Origin: Allofournierella massiliensis
GTDB taxonomy: Bacteria > Bacillota > Clostridia > Oscillospirales > Ruminococcaceae
DNA: 64,000 nucleotides
Assembly (NCBI RefSeq): GCF_004345265.1
Contig: NZ_SLUM01000003.1
Location: 1-64,000, forward strand
Direction: 5' to 3'
Under the pieces are notes generated by a model. It searched no databases, had not been told where the DNA came from, and saw only the letters and a list, made by a program, of their open reading frames with translations. Each line of letters starts with the position of its first letter. The stretch's first letter is position 1. Made by a program: the position numbers and the translations under genes. This document shows, one piece after another, positions 8,286 to 17,520 of this stretch.

Positions 8286-9803
8286 TTGAACAGGAACATT
8301 CCCCGCATCGCCCGGCTGGCCGCCGCCGCACTGGCGGTTCTGGCGCTGGCGGCCGCGTTTGTGCTGCGGTTTTCCTACTCCACCAGCTTTTTGTATCCCG
8401 GCTACTGCGGGTTTGACTCCGCTATCTTTCAGACCATCGGCAAGTACTGGGCCGAAGGAGTCACCCCCTATGCCCGGCTGTTCGACCACAAGGGCCCGCT
8501 GATCTTTTTTGTGGATGCGGTGGGCTACTGGCTCCACGGCCGGGCGGGCATCCTTGTGGTGCAGACGGTGAGCCTTGCCGTGACCGTATGGGGGCTGTAC
8601 CGGTTGGGGCGCACCGGGCTTTCCCGCCCCTGGGCGGCGGGGGCCGCGGCGCTGGCGCTGGTGTATCTGGCCCGCACCTTCGACGAGGGCAACATGACCG
8701 AGGAATACAGCCTGCCCTTTCTGGCGGTGAGCCTGTATCTGGCGGCGCGCTGGTGCCTTGCCCGCAAAAAGGATCCCGCCGCGCCCCATCCCTGGCAGTG
8801 GGCGGCGGTGTACGGCGCGTCCTTCGCGGCCATTCTGATGCTGCGGGTCACCAGTGCGGTGGCGGTGTGCAGCTATGTGCTGGTGATCGCTCTGGCGCTG
8901 CTGGCAGGCCGCCAGTGGAAAAACCTTCTGGCCAACATGGGCGGCTTTCTGGGCGGCTTTGCGCTGCTCACCGGGCCCTTTGCGGTGTATTTTGCCTGCA
9001 AGGGTTCGCTGGCGGACATGCTCTACGGTACCATCGGGTACAATATTTTTTATGCCACGGAGTTTTCCATCCGGGAGTATTATGCAAACAGCCAGTGGGC
9101 GGCGAGTACCCTGAGCCGGGTGCTCACGGATTTCGGCGCGCCCCTGTTTCTGCTGGCGGTGCTCTGCATTGCGGCCCTTGTGCGGCGCAAAAACGATCTG
9201 CTGGCCTGGGGCGGGCTGCTGAGCGGGGCGCTGAGCATGTATGTGCTGTTCACCAACCGGCCCTATGTACATTATTTCATGATTGTAACCCCGCTGATCC
9301 CGCTGGCCTTTGTGCTGGCGGCGGAGCTTGTGCGCACGGGCAGGGGCAAAAAGCTGGCCCTTGCGGCCCCGGCGCTGTGTGCGCTGTGGGCGGTGAGCCT
9401 GCTGATCCGTCTGCCCGGCTGGAGCACGGACAGCTTCATGGCCAAATACCCCTATGAGACGCAACCCTACAACAATGCGGCCCGGGCGGCTGCGGCGGTG
9501 ATTCCGGAGGAAGAGCGGGATTCGGTGCTGGGCTACAATGTGGACGCCCAGTGGTATCTGGCGGCGGACATCCAGCCCTGCCAGCGGTATTTCATTCATC
9601 AGGACTGGCAGGCCGCGGAGGATCCTTCCATGCGCAGCGAGATCAATGAGTTCCTGACGAAGGAGCCATCCAAATGGCTGGTGGTATCCGGCCCGGTGGA
9701 GGATACGGTCCAGCAGCTGCTGGACGAGCAGTACACCGCGGTGAGCGGCGAACAGCAGTTTACGGACTACGCAAGTTATGTGCTGTACCGCCGCAACAGC
9801 TGA
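8286..9803 (+). CDS. GT-C type (family 39-like) membrane glycosyltransferase
   Basis: This 505-residue protein has about ten membrane spans and a C-terminal extracytoplasmic domain. The first external loop has GFDSAIFQTIGKYWAEGVTPYARLFDHKGPL, with the acidic residues expected of PMT/ArnT-like GT-C enzymes that use lipid-linked sugars. The acceptor is unknown. The start is TTG at 8286 with AAAGGAGGG eight bases before it; no ATG in this frame has a ribosome site. The lipoprotein gene begins 16 bases after the stop and is probably in the same operon. Confidence 0.65.
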   Translation: MNRNIPRIARLAAAALAVLALAAAFVLRFSYSTSFLYPGYCGFDSAIFQTIGKYWAEGVTPYARLFDHKGPLIFFVDAVGYWLHGRAGILVVQTVSLAVTVWGLYRLGRTGLSRPWAAGAAALALVYLARTFDEGNMTEEYSLPFLAVSLYLAARWCLARKKDPAAPHPWQWAAVYGASFAAILMLRVTSAVAVCSYVLVIALALLAGRQWKNLLANMGGFLGGFALLTGPFAVYFACKGSLADMLYGTIGYNIFYATEFSIREYYANSQWAASTLSRVLTDFGAPLFLLAVLCIAALVRRKNDLLAWGGLLSGALSMYVLFTNRPYVHYFMIVTPLIPLAFVLAAELVRTGRGKKLALAAPALCALWAVSLLIRLPGWSTDSFMAKYPYETQPYNNAARAAAAVIPEEERDSVLGYNVDAQWYLAADIQPCQRYFIHQDWQAAEDPSMRSEINEFLTKEPSKWLVVSGPVEDTVQQLLDEQYTAVSGEQQFTDYASYVLYRRNS

Positions 9804-9819
9804 AAGGAGAGAAACGCCC

Positions 9820-10680
9820 ATGGGCATGAAACGATGCGCTTTGCTTCTGGCGGCGGCGCTGCTGCTTCTGGGGTGCGGTTGTGCCGGAAAGCAGGCTGCT
9901 TCCCAAAGCACGACACAGCTGCGCGCCCTGAAGCCGGCGGAGGGCACCGCGGTGGTCACCCAGCATCCCGGTCTGTATGATGGGTACGAATATTTCGGCG
10001 CGTTCACCGGCGACTGGGCCTTTGTATACAGTCAGGGCCAGGCGGGCTACCGGGCGGCGGGGGGCGAGTACAAGCCCCTGTATGCCGCCGATGCAGACAC
10101 GGTTTTGCAGCAGGGCCGGAAGGGCGGTTATGAAGGCCCGGCGGATGACACCGGCCTGTGGCAGCGAATGGACTGGCTGGCGGAAAACTATGCCTATCTG
10201 TCCGGGGCGGACATGGTCCCCTGGTACGAGGGCGGGCTGTGGGGCTTTTCCGATCTGGACGGCAACACCAAACTGGAATCCCAGTTCGACAATCTTGCCG
10301 CCATGTGGGCCTATCAGGAAACGATCGCCCCGCCGCTGCCCACCGCCCAGCCGGTGCAGCCGCCGGAAGGGGCGGAAGTCTGGTGGACGGACCCGGAAGG
10401 CGAGGGCGTTTATGTGCTGGTGGGGGAGAAGATCCGCCGCTACAACGCCCAGGGCACCGAGCTGACCACCCCGGCGCTGGCCCGGCTGACGCTGCAAACC
10501 GACGAGAAGGGAAAAAGCACCCTGACCATCACCGATCAGGACGGCCGGCAGCTGATTCAGCTGACCAGCACCCAGCCGGACCCGCTGCACACCGAAAGCG
10601 AACTGCGCTTTGACGGCGACTGGTTCTACTGGAAAACCGACGAGGGCAGCGTGCTGCCCTGCCGCATCACCGTGGAATGA
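9820..10680 (+). CDS. Uncharacterised lipoprotein with WG-repeat-like segments
   Basis: This 286-residue protein has a lipoprotein signal (lipobox LLGCG/GCGC around residues 18-22). The mature part has aromatic Gly-rich stretches such as GGLWGFSDLDGNTKLESQF and YEYFGAFTGDWAFVY that recall KWG/WG_beta_rep repeats. It is probably anchored on the outer face of the membrane. The ATG at 9820 is preferred to that at 9826 by spacing to AGGAGA. The co-transcribed membrane glycosyltransferase gives the only functional hint. Confidence 0.6.
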   Translation: MGMKRCALLLAAALLLLGCGCAGKQAASQSTTQLRALKPAEGTAVVTQHPGLYDGYEYFGAFTGDWAFVYSQGQAGYRAAGGEYKPLYAADADTVLQQGRKGGYEGPADDTGLWQRMDWLAENYAYLSGADMVPWYEGGLWGFSDLDGNTKLESQFDNLAAMWAYQETIAPPLPTAQPVQPPEGAEVWWTDPEGEGVYVLVGEKIRRYNAQGTELTTPALARLTLQTDEKGKSTLTITDQDGRQLIQLTSTQPDPLHTESELRFDGDWFYWKTDEGSVLPCRITVE

Positions 10681-10689
10681 GCATTTGAG

Positions 10690-10717
10690 AAAAAGAGGCC
10701 CCCGGGGCCTCTTTTTT
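10690..10717 (+). terminator. Terminator
   Basis: AAAAGAGGCCCC / CGGGGCCTC stem followed by six T. Confidence 0.9.
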
Positions 10718-10730
10718 GTTTGCCTGGGGC

Positions 10731-10783
10731 TTGACAGAATATATTCTACAACCGTAGAATATAATTAGATACTACAAGTGTAG
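10731..10783 (+). promoter_or_regulatory. blaI promoter with two BlaI/MecI-type operators
   Basis: TTGACA (10731-10736), 18 bases, TAGAAT (10755-10760). Operator 1 (10740-10763) is a perfect 10-base inverted repeat around CTAC-AACC-GTAG and overlaps the -10 box. Operator 2 (10772-10783) is CTACA-AG-TGTAG. Both carry the TAC/GTA core of BlaI sites, which indicates autorepression. Confidence 0.85.
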
Positions 10784-10801
10784 AAAATAGAGGTGAACCG
10801 G

Positions 10802-11191
10802 ATGGACAATAAAATCAAACGCCTGCCGGACGCTGAGCTGGAGGTCATGAAGGCGGTCTGGGCGGCCCGGGAGCCGGTGACCCGCACCCAGCTGGAGCAG
10901 CTGCTGGGCAGCAAAAAGCAGTGGGCGCCCACCACCATTCTGGCCATGCTCACCCGGCTGGAGCAGAAGGGCTTTCTGGAGCGGGAAAAGCAGGGCCGGG
11001 CCTATCGGATCCGGCCGCTGGTGAGCCGGGAGGAGTATATTCAGGTGGAGAGCCAGAGCGCGCTGGGGCGCATGTTTGGCGGCAGCGCAAAGAATCTGAT
11101 CGCCGCGCTGCATCAGTGCCATGCGCTGAGCCGGCAGGAGGTGCAGGAGCTGGCAGATTATCTGGAAGAGCTGAAACAGGAGGAAGAGTGA
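10802..11191 (+). CDS. blaI: BlaI/MecI/CopY family repressor
   Basis: This 129-residue protein has an N-terminal winged helix typical of the family (LPDAELEVMKAVW, then APTTILAMLTRLEQKGFLEREK) and a C-terminal dimerisation helix. It should bind the two palindromes just upstream and be inactivated through the membrane protease encoded next. The ATG at 10802 has AGAGGTG six bases upstream; a GTG nine bases earlier is possible. The downstream ATG follows after one base. Confidence 0.9.
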   Translation: MDNKIKRLPDAELEVMKAVWAAREPVTRTQLEQLLGSKKQWAPTTILAMLTRLEQKGFLEREKQGRAYRIRPLVSREEYIQVESQSALGRMFGGSAKNLIAALHQCHALSRQEVQELADYLEELKQEEE

Positions 11192-11192
11192 G

Positions 11193-13241
11193 ATGAACGC
11201 CCTGTTTTTATCGGTGGCAGCGGTGAGCGTCGGCGGCAGTGCGGCGGGGCTGGTGTGGGCTCTTGTGCAAAAGCGGCTGGAAAAGCGGGTCTGCGCCCGC
11301 TGGCGCTGCCGGGTCTGGACCCTGCTGCTGGCGGCATTGCTGATCCTGCCGCTGGCGGGGCTTCTTCCGGCAGGCACAGCGGTGGACAGCCGCCCCGGCG
11401 TGGTGCTGGAGGTGCCCGAAGCGGCTGTCCGGCCCATGGCGGCGCCGCCGCGGTCACAGAGGCAGACCGGCCCGGAAACTACGATGTCCGATGAAACAGT
11501 CGGCCTGGCCGGGGAGGGGCAGGTACACGCAGGGCTGACGCTGCCCAGCCCACTGACTGCTGCTGCCGTGGTATGGCTGCTGGGTGCGACGGGAATGCTG
11601 GCGGTTCAAACAGCGGCGTACCTTCGCTGGCGGCATGCGGTGAAGCGCTGGGAGCGGCCTGCCCCCGCCTGGGTGGAGCCGATGGTTCGCGCCGCCGCCA
11701 TTGAGGCGGGTCTTTCCAGCCAGCCGAGGGTGCGGCAGAGCCCGCTGGTGGCCAGCCCCATGGTGGCGGGGATGGTTTCGCCCACCCTGCTTTTGCCGAA
11801 AAACCTGCCGCCCCGGGAGGAGCTGGCGATGATCTGCGCCCATGAAATGGCCCACTGCCGCCGACGGGACATCCAGCGCAAGCTGCTGATCCTGCTGGCG
11901 CGGGCGGTGCACTGGTTCAACCCGCTGGTGCACTGGATGGCCGGGCAGGCCCAGCGGGAGATCGAGCTGGCCTGCGACGAAACGGTGGTGACAAACCGCC
12001 CGCCCCAGTGGCGGCAGGCCTACTGCCAGGCGCTGCTCCATGCCATCGGCGCTGCCGGGCAGCCCGCACCGGTGCTGTCCACCCGGTTTGCGCTGGAAAA
12101 GGAGCAGATCATGCGCCGCTTTGCCCGGGTGATGCGGCCGGTGAGGGGCAAAAAGGGGGCGGCGGTGTTCGGTCTGATGGCCCTGCTTGCATTGCTGTGC
12201 TGCTGCGGGCTGCGGGTGCAGGTTCCCGGCGGGGAAAGCGCCTCGGAGCCGGTTTCCGCTGCGGCCTCCAGCGTAACTTCCGAACCGGCGGCAAGTGAGT
12301 TGTCTCCCGGCACATCCGCAGGGGAAAACGAAGAGCCGCCAGAGGATATGGAAGCCACGGCCGCCCGCATCGCAGAGACCGATCCGGTGACTGCACAGGG
12401 TTACCGGAACGCCTTCGCATTGGTGGACGCGCTCAAGCACGGCGACCAGCAGGCGGTGAACCGGTGCTTTGCCCTGAGCGGGGAGCCGATGTACGATGCG
12501 GGCTTTTACGCTCTTTCGGACATTTCCGGGTTGGAGCTGAACAGCGGTGCGGTGGGGCTGACCGAGCAGGACGGGAGCTACCGGGTGTTCGTGGATCTGG
12601 ATGTGGAAAAACGGGGGAATACCCCGCTGCCGGAGGGGCAGCATATCTACTGGCTTACCTTCCACGATGGAATGGACAGCTTTTATGACGAGGGCTGCAT
12701 CTGGAAAATGCAGCCGGAGAGCGACCTTGACCGGCATGGCGCGCCGGGGCTGGATGCGGCACAGCTGGAAGAGCTGCAGGATGAAATAAAGCTGGTGCGG
12801 GGCTGGCTGAGCAGAGACGATTTTGCCGGCACGGAGGAGATTGGCGCCGGTGCGCAGCTGGCCTACCTGTTTGTGCGTATGGAGCAGGAGAGGGAACTGG
12901 CCGAAGGCCAGCCGGCCACGCTGGAACAGCTGGCAGATGCAGCCGAGCGCTATCTGGGCATTTCGGACTACCAGCCCACGCCGGAGGTGCTGGACGAAAT
13001 GTGCCATGAGGAGCAGGGAGGCTGGCAGCTGAAAGCAATGGGCGGCCTTTTGGAGGGACCAGAGCCCGCAAGTCGGTTTACTCAGGTCTATCGACAGGGA
13101 AGGGACTATGTGGTGGTGCTGTGGCAGTACCGCGACGCCCAGGGTCTGGTGCCGGAATACGGCTACTTCTACCGGATGAACAATATCGAAAACAAAGACG
13201 GCAGCTGGCGGGTGGTCAGCTGCGATGTGATGGCCGCATGA
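11193..13241 (+). CDS. BlaR1-like M56 membrane metalloprotease sensor
   Basis: This 682-residue protein has membrane spans near residues 1-20, 40-60 and 115-140. An M56 zinc protease site follows (HEMAH, 217-221, then ELACDE), and another span lies at about 330-345. In canonical BlaR1 the outer part is a penicillin-binding sensor with STYK. Here the outer ~330 residues begin with a Ser/Glu-rich linker and continue with a domain I do not recognise, without an obvious SxxK-SxN set. The protease presumably cleaves or triggers loss of BlaI. The inducing signal may therefore not be a beta-lactam. Confidence 0.8.
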   Translation: MNALFLSVAAVSVGGSAAGLVWALVQKRLEKRVCARWRCRVWTLLLAALLILPLAGLLPAGTAVDSRPGVVLEVPEAAVRPMAAPPRSQRQTGPETTMSDETVGLAGEGQVHAGLTLPSPLTAAAVVWLLGATGMLAVQTAAYLRWRHAVKRWERPAPAWVEPMVRAAAIEAGLSSQPRVRQSPLVASPMVAGMVSPTLLLPKNLPPREELAMICAHEMAHCRRRDIQRKLLILLARAVHWFNPLVHWMAGQAQREIELACDETVVTNRPPQWRQAYCQALLHAIGAAGQPAPVLSTRFALEKEQIMRRFARVMRPVRGKKGAAVFGLMALLALLCCCGLRVQVPGGESASEPVSAAASSVTSEPAASELSPGTSAGENEEPPEDMEATAARIAETDPVTAQGYRNAFALVDALKHGDQQAVNRCFALSGEPMYDAGFYALSDISGLELNSGAVGLTEQDGSYRVFVDLDVEKRGNTPLPEGQHIYWLTFHDGMDSFYDEGCIWKMQPESDLDRHGAPGLDAAQLEELQDEIKLVRGWLSRDDFAGTEEIGAGAQLAYLFVRMEQERELAEGQPATLEQLADAAERYLGISDYQPTPEVLDEMCHEEQGGWQLKAMGGLLEGPEPASRFTQVYRQGRDYVVVLWQYRDAQGLVPEYGYFYRMNNIENKDGSWRVVSCDVMAA

Positions 13242-13253
13242 TGGCGCAAAGCG

Positions 13254-13288
13254 AACAGGGACGCGGCGGAATATGCCGCGTCCCTGTT
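13254..13288 (+). terminator. Terminator of bla-like operon
   Basis: Fourteen-base perfect arms (AACAGGGACGCGGC), 7-base loop, short T run. Confidence 0.8.
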
Positions 13289-13295
13289 TCTGCCC

Positions 13296-13361
13296 TTGAC
13301 AGTACCCCGGCCCTGTGCTATACTGAAGCTGTAAAGATATTTAGAAAGTTATATAAATATC
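13296..13361 (+). promoter_or_regulatory. sdpRI promoter and operator
   Basis: TTGACA (13296-13301), 17 bases, TATACT (13319-13324). Just downstream is a perfect inverted repeat GATATTTA-N10-TAAATATC (13336-13361), placed where an ArsR-type autorepressor would bind. Confidence 0.8.
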
Positions 13362-13411
13362 AAAAAACAAAAGCAAGCGGCCCGAACAAGGGCGAAAGGA
13401 GGCCTGTGAGC

Positions 13412-13693
13412 ATGGGCGATGCGTTCAAGGCGCTGGCGGACCCGACCCGGCGGCACATTCTGGAGCTGCTCAGCGGCGGCGAGATGACCGCGGGCGACAT
13501 TGCCGCCCAGTTTCAGATGGCGAAGCCTTCGATCAGCCACCATCTGAGCATTTTGAAGGCGGCGGGCCTGGTCACCGACGAGCGGCGGGGGCAGAACATC
13601 GTGTACTGCCTGAACCTGACGGTGTTTCAGGAATTGATGAAATGGTTTTACGATATGGGTTTTGCCAGGGGAGGCGAAAACGATGAACAATAA
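13412..13693 (+). CDS. ArsR-family autorepressor, SdpR type
   Basis: This 93-residue winged-helix protein (ALADPTRRHILELLSGGEMTAGDIA, SISHHLSILKAAGLV) has no metal-binding Cys cluster, like SdpR. In Bacillus subtilis SdpR represses its operon and is sequestered by SdpI at the membrane. AGGAGG at 13397-13402 selects the ATG at 13412 over a GTG at 13406. The gene overlaps the next by 11 bases. Confidence 0.85.
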   Translation: MGDAFKALADPTRRHILELLSGGEMTAGDIAAQFQMAKPSISHHLSILKAAGLVTDERRGQNIVYCLNLTVFQELMKWFYDMGFARGGENDEQ

Positions 13694-14348
13694 AAAACTT
13701 CTGATTGCGCTGGGGGCGGTGTGCCTTGTGAACTTCGTTGCCCACCTGTGCTTTTATCCCTCTTTGCCGGATACCGTGCCCATGCACTGGGGCTTTGACG
13801 GCCAGGTGGATGGCTGGGGCCCGAAATACATGGTGCTGGTTACCGCGCTGATTCCAGCGGCGATTCTGCTTTTGATCGCGGTGGTGCCGAAGATCGACCC
13901 CCGCAGCGAGAACTTTCAAAAGTTCGGCGGCATCTATCGGGGTTTTCTGGCGGGCATTGTGCTGTTCATGTGCGGCATCAGCTGGCTGAGCGAGCTCACC
14001 GTTTACAACGTGCTGCCGGACGGCAGCAGCCTTGTGGGCGTGCTGGTGAGCGGCGGCATCGGCATCCTGTTCATCCTGCTGGGCAACTACATGCCCCGCA
14101 TCAAGCAGAACTACACCTTCGGCTGCCGCACCCCCTGGGCGCTGGCGGACAAGCACAACTGGAACCGGACCCAGCGCATGGGCGGTATCACCTTTGTGGT
14201 GATGGGCGTGGCCCTGCTGTTCCTGGGCCTGTTTGCAAAGGCGCTGGGGGAGGGGCTCGCCCTTGGTGCGCTGCTGGTGGTGGTGCTGGGCGGCACGGCG
14301 TGGATCTTCGTTTACTCTTTTCTGGTGTTCAAAAAAATCATGCGATAA
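13683..14348 (+). CDS. SdpI family immunity/signal membrane protein
   Basis: This 221-residue protein has six predicted membrane spans. It has the DUF1648 N-terminal motif (YPSLPDTVPMHWGFDGQVDGW) and a C-terminal SdpI segment (NYMPRIKQNYTFGCRTPWAL). SdpI-type proteins protect against the SdpC killing peptide and titrate SdpR. No SdpC-like toxin gene is next to it, so it may act as orphan immunity to foreign peptides. Overlap with the repressor gene implies coupling. Confidence 0.85.
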   Translation: MNNKKLLIALGAVCLVNFVAHLCFYPSLPDTVPMHWGFDGQVDGWGPKYMVLVTALIPAAILLLIAVVPKIDPRSENFQKFGGIYRGFLAGIVLFMCGISWLSELTVYNVLPDGSSLVGVLVSGGIGILFILLGNYMPRIKQNYTFGCRTPWALADKHNWNRTQRMGGITFVVMGVALLFLGLFAKALGEGLALGALLVVVLGGTAWIFVYSFLVFKKIMR

Positions 14349-14678
14349 ATGCAAAAAATCCCCGTGGCAAAAATGCCGGGGTGACATAAGAAAACGACGC
14401 CGGAAAAGAGCTGTTTTTGCGGGATTGCAGCGTCAAAGCCCCTTGACAACCACCAAGGGTGCCTGCGGGTCTTTTCCTTGCACTCCCATCAAAATCAGCT
14501 CTTTTCCGGTGCTGTGCAGTTCTGCCCCAGGATTTTGGATGCAGAAAGTGCGAAAAGGGGCGGCGCAAGCCTTGATGGCTTGCCCGCCCCTTTGAACATT
14601 TTGTGCGCCAAAACCCTACGGCAGAACCGTTGTTTTCTTATGCCACACCGGCTAAGACCACGGGGATTTTTTTGCATT
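14348..14678. mobile_element. MITE-like element with terminal and nested inverted repeats
   Basis: The 356 bases between sdpI and clpB contain no gene. Ends AATGCAAAAAATCCCCGTGG (14348-14367) and its complement (about 14657-14677) form terminal inverted repeats. The similarity continues inward to GTGRCATAAGAAAAC. Nested inside are a perfect 14-base repeat CCGGAAAAGAGCTG (14400-14413 / 14496-14509) and a long GC hairpin at about 14554-14592. No transposase is encoded. It may also act as a convergent terminator. Confidence 0.65.
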
Positions 14679-14704
14679 CTGTTGCGATTCGGGAAAGGGG
14701 CGAA

Positions 14705-17305
14705 TCAGCGCAGAATGAGCGCGCCGTTCTCCACGTCCACGGTCAGGGTATCGCCGGTGTTGTGCACGCCGCCGATGATCTCTTTGGCGATCAGGGTTTC
14801 CACACGGCTCTGGATGAACCGCTTCAGCGGCCGGGCGCCGTAGATGGGGTCGTAGCCTTCCTCGATGATGAAGTCCTTCGCCGCGTCGGTCACCGCCAGA
14901 TTCAGCTGCTTGTCGGCCAGCCGCTTGCGCAGGTCGTCCAGCTGTAGCTCCACGATGCCGCCGATCTCGGCCTTGGTCAGAGGCTTGTAGAAAACGATCT
15001 CGTCCAGCCGGTTCAGGAACTCCGGGCGGAACTGGCTCTTCAGCAGGCCGTCCACTGCTTTGCGGGCGTCCTCGCTGATCTGGCCGTCCTCGCCGATGCC
15101 CTCCAGAATATACTGGCTGCCCAGGTTGCTGGTCAGGATGATGATGGTGTTCTTGAAGTCCACCACGCGGCCCTGACTGTCGGTGATGTGGCCGTCGTCC
15201 AGCACCTGCAGGAGGATGTTGAACACATCCGGGTGAGCCTTTTCCACTTCGTCGAACAGCACCACGCTGTAGGGATGGCGGCGTACTGCTTCGGTGAGCT
15301 GGCCGCCCTCCTCATAGCCCACATAGCCCGGAGGCGCACCGATCAGACGGCTGACGCTGAATTTCTCCATGTATTCGGTCATGTCGATGCGAACCATGTT
15401 CTTTTCGTCGTCAAACAATGCCTGCGCCAACGCCTTGGCCAGCTCGGTTTTGCCCACGCCGGTGGGGCCCAGGAAGAGGAAGCTGCCGATGGGGCGGTTG
15501 GGGTTCGCGATGCCGGCCCGGCTGCGCAGGATGGCCTCGCTCACCTTGGTCACCGCTTCGGACTGGCCGATCACCCGTTTGTGCAGGATGTCCTCCAGAC
15601 CCAGCAGCTTCTCCCGCTCGCCTTCCACCAGCTTCTCCACCGGGATGCCGGTCCAGCGGGCCACGATGCGGGCGATCTCCTCGTCGGTCACCCGGTCACG
15701 CAGCAGGTTGTCCTGCGTCTGACCGGCGGCCTCGGCCTTCTTTTCCTCTTCGGCCAGCTGCTTCTGCAGTTCGGGCAGCTTGCCGTATTTCAGCTCGGCA
15801 GCCCTGTTCAGATCGTACTCCCGCTCGGCCTTTTCGATGGCGGCGTTCGTCTGCTCGATCTGCTCGCGGATGCTCTGCACCTTGCCGATGCTGCTCTTCT
15901 CGTTGTCCCACTGGGCCTTCATGGCCTTGAACTGCTCGCGCATCTCGGCCAGCTCCTTTTGCAGGGCGGCCAGACGCTGGGCGCTCAGGGTGTCGGTCTC
16001 CTTCTTCAGGGCGGCCTCCTCGATCTCGTGCTGCATGATCTTGCGGCGCAGATCGTCCAGCTCGGCGGGCATGGAATCCATCTCGGTGCGGATCATGGCG
16101 CAGGCCTCATCCACCAGGTCGATGGCCTTGTCCGGCAGGAACCGGTCAGAGATATAACGGTTGGACAAGGTAGCCGCGGCGATCAGGGCACTGTCCTGAA
16201 TTTTTACGCCGTGGAACACCTCGTAGCGTTCCTTCAGGCCACGCAGGATGGAGATGGTGTCCTCCACGGTGGGCTCATCCACCATCACCGGCTGGAACCG
16301 GCGTTCCAGAGCCGGATCCTTCTCGATGTACTGGCGGTACTCGTCCAGCGTGGTGGCGCCGATGCAGTGCAGCTCGCCACGGGCCAGCAGAGGCTTCAGC
16401 AGGTTGCCCGCATCCATGGCGCCGTCGGTTTTGCCCGCGCCCACAATGGTGTGCAGCTCGTCGATGAACAGGATGATCTGGCCTTCGCTCTTCTTGACCT
16501 CCTGCAATACGCTCTTCAAACGCTCCTCAAATTCGCCCCGGTACTTGGCACCGGCCACCAGAGCGCCCATGTCCAGGCTGAATACCTTGCGGTCCTTCAG
16601 GTTCTCGGGTACGTCGCCCCGCACGATTCGCTGGGCAAGGCCCTCGGCGATGGCGGTTTTGCCCACGCCGGGCTCACCGATCAGGCAGGGGTTGTTCTTG
16701 CGCTTACGGCTCAGGATGCGGATCACGTTCCGGATTTCGGTGTCACGGCCGATCACCGGATCCAGCTTCTGCTGACGGGCCAGCTCAACCAGTTCCTGAC
16801 CGTACTTTTTCAGTACGTCGTAGGTATCCTCCGGGTGGTCACTGGTCACCCGCTGATTGCCCCGCACGCCGGACAAAACGCTCAGGAATTTGTTCTTGTC
16901 GATGGAGAAACGCTTCATCAGCTCGGCCACCGCGCTGTTGGGGTTCTCGATCAGAGCCAGGAACACATGCTCCACGCTCACATATTCGTCCTTCATGGCG
17001 GTGGCAGTGCTCTCAGCCGCGTTCAGCACCTTGTCGGTGGCGGCGGAGATGTAAATTTTGTCCGCCTCACGGCCGGAGCCGGTCACATGGGGCAGAAGGG
17101 AAATCTTCTGGGCAGCGGCGGAAACAAAGTTGCCGGGCTCCACGCCCATCTTCTGCAGCAGCTGGGGAATCAGGCCCTGTTCCTGATTAGCAATCGCAAA
17201 GAGCAAGTGCTCAGGCTCCAGAGTCTGGTTCTGATATTCAATGGCGGTCTGCTGGGCGCTTTGCAGCGCTTCCAGCGTTTTTTGTGTAAATTTGTTGGTG
17301 TTCAT
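14705..17305 (-). CDS. clpB: ATP-dependent disaggregase ClpB
   Basis: This 866-residue protein has the full ClpB layout. An N-terminal Clp_N repeat domain spans 1-145. AAA1 has Walker A GEPGVGKT near residue 206 and Walker [10 protein letters not shown] coiled-coil middle domain spans about 410-530. AAA2 has Walker A GPTGVGKT near residue 606 and Walker [13 protein letters not shown]. It works with DnaK to resolubilise aggregates. The start [10 protein letters not shown] is chosen on homology; AAGGGGG lies upstream. Control by HrcA is indicated by the CIRCE element. Confidence 0.95.
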   Translation of the reverse strand: MNTNKFTQKTLEALQSAQQTAIEYQNQTLEPEHLLFAIANQEQGLIPQLLQKMGVEPGNFVSAAAQKISLLPHVTGSGREADKIYISAATDKVLNAAESTATAMKDEYVSVEHVFLALIENPNSAVAELMKRFSIDKNKFLSVLSGVRGNQRVTSDHPEDTYDVLKKYGQELVELARQQKLDPVIGRDTEIRNVIRILSRKRKNNPCLIGEPGVGKTAIAEGLAQRIVRGDVPENLKDRKVFSLDMGALVAGAKYRGEFEERLKSVLQEVKKSEGQIILFIDELHTIVGAGKTDGAMDAGNLLKPLLARGELHCIGATTLDEYRQYIEKDPALERRFQPVMVDEPTVEDTISILRGLKERYEVFHGVKIQDSALIAAATLSNRYISDRFLPDKAIDLVDEACAMIRTEMDSMPAELDDLRRKIMQHEIEEAALKKETDTLSAQRLAALQKELAEMREQFKAMKAQWDNEKSSIGKVQSIREQIEQTNAAIEKAEREYDLNRAAELKYGKLPELQKQLAEEEKKAEAAGQTQDNLLRDRVTDEEIARIVARWTGIPVEKLVEGEREKLLGLEDILHKRVIGQSEAVTKVSEAILRSRAGIANPNRPIGSFLFLGPTGVGKTELAKALAQALFDDEKNMVRIDMTEYMEKFSVSRLIGAPPGYVGYEEGGQLTEAVRRHPYSVVLFDEVEKAHPDVFNILLQVLDDGHITDSQGRVVDFKNTIIILTSNLGSQYILEGIGEDGQISEDARKAVDGLLKSQFRPEFLNRLDEIVFYKPLTKAEIGGIVELQLDDLRKRLADKQLNLAVTDAAKDFIIEEGYDPIYGARPLKRFIQSRVETLIAKEIIGGVHNTGDTLTVDVENGALILR

Positions 17306-17355
17306 TGGGCAAGCCCCCTTTTCATTACCGAACAAAGTAAGAATTCTTGTTTGTT

Positions 17356-17382
17356 TTAGCACTCTCGTGCCTCGACTGCTAA
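17356..17382 (-). promoter_or_regulatory. CIRCE operator (HrcA site)
   Basis: TTAGCACTC-N9-GACTGCTAA, one mismatch from the consensus TTAGCACTC-N9-GAGTGCTAA, directly after the -10 box of clpB. Confidence 0.92.
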
Positions 17383-17383
17383 C

Positions 17384-17412
17384 ATTGTAAAACCGCTGCT
17401 TTTACTTGTCAA
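17384..17412 (-). promoter_or_regulatory. clpB promoter
   Basis: Minus-strand TTGACA (17407-17412), 17 bases, TACAAT (17384-17389). Confidence 0.85.
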
Positions 17413-17460
17413 GAGGGTTCACAAAAAATTAACATTTTTCCGTGTGGCGGGCACAGAAAA

Positions 17461-17520
17461 GCCCGCCCACGCCGTTGGAAAACAGCATGGGCGGGCGGCT
17501 GACCGCTGAATCCTCAGCGG
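17461..17520 (-). terminator. Terminator of mod operon
   Basis: Stem GCCCGCCCACGC (17461-17472) with 17485-17496 and a minus-strand TTTTC tail. A second small stem (CCGCTGA/TCAGCGG, 17503-17520) overlaps the modC stop. Confidence 0.75.

Noticed and set aside
15188-17359. A 723-codon open frame antisense to clpB
   Set aside because: Compositional shadow of clpB, with no ribosome site or recognisable motif.
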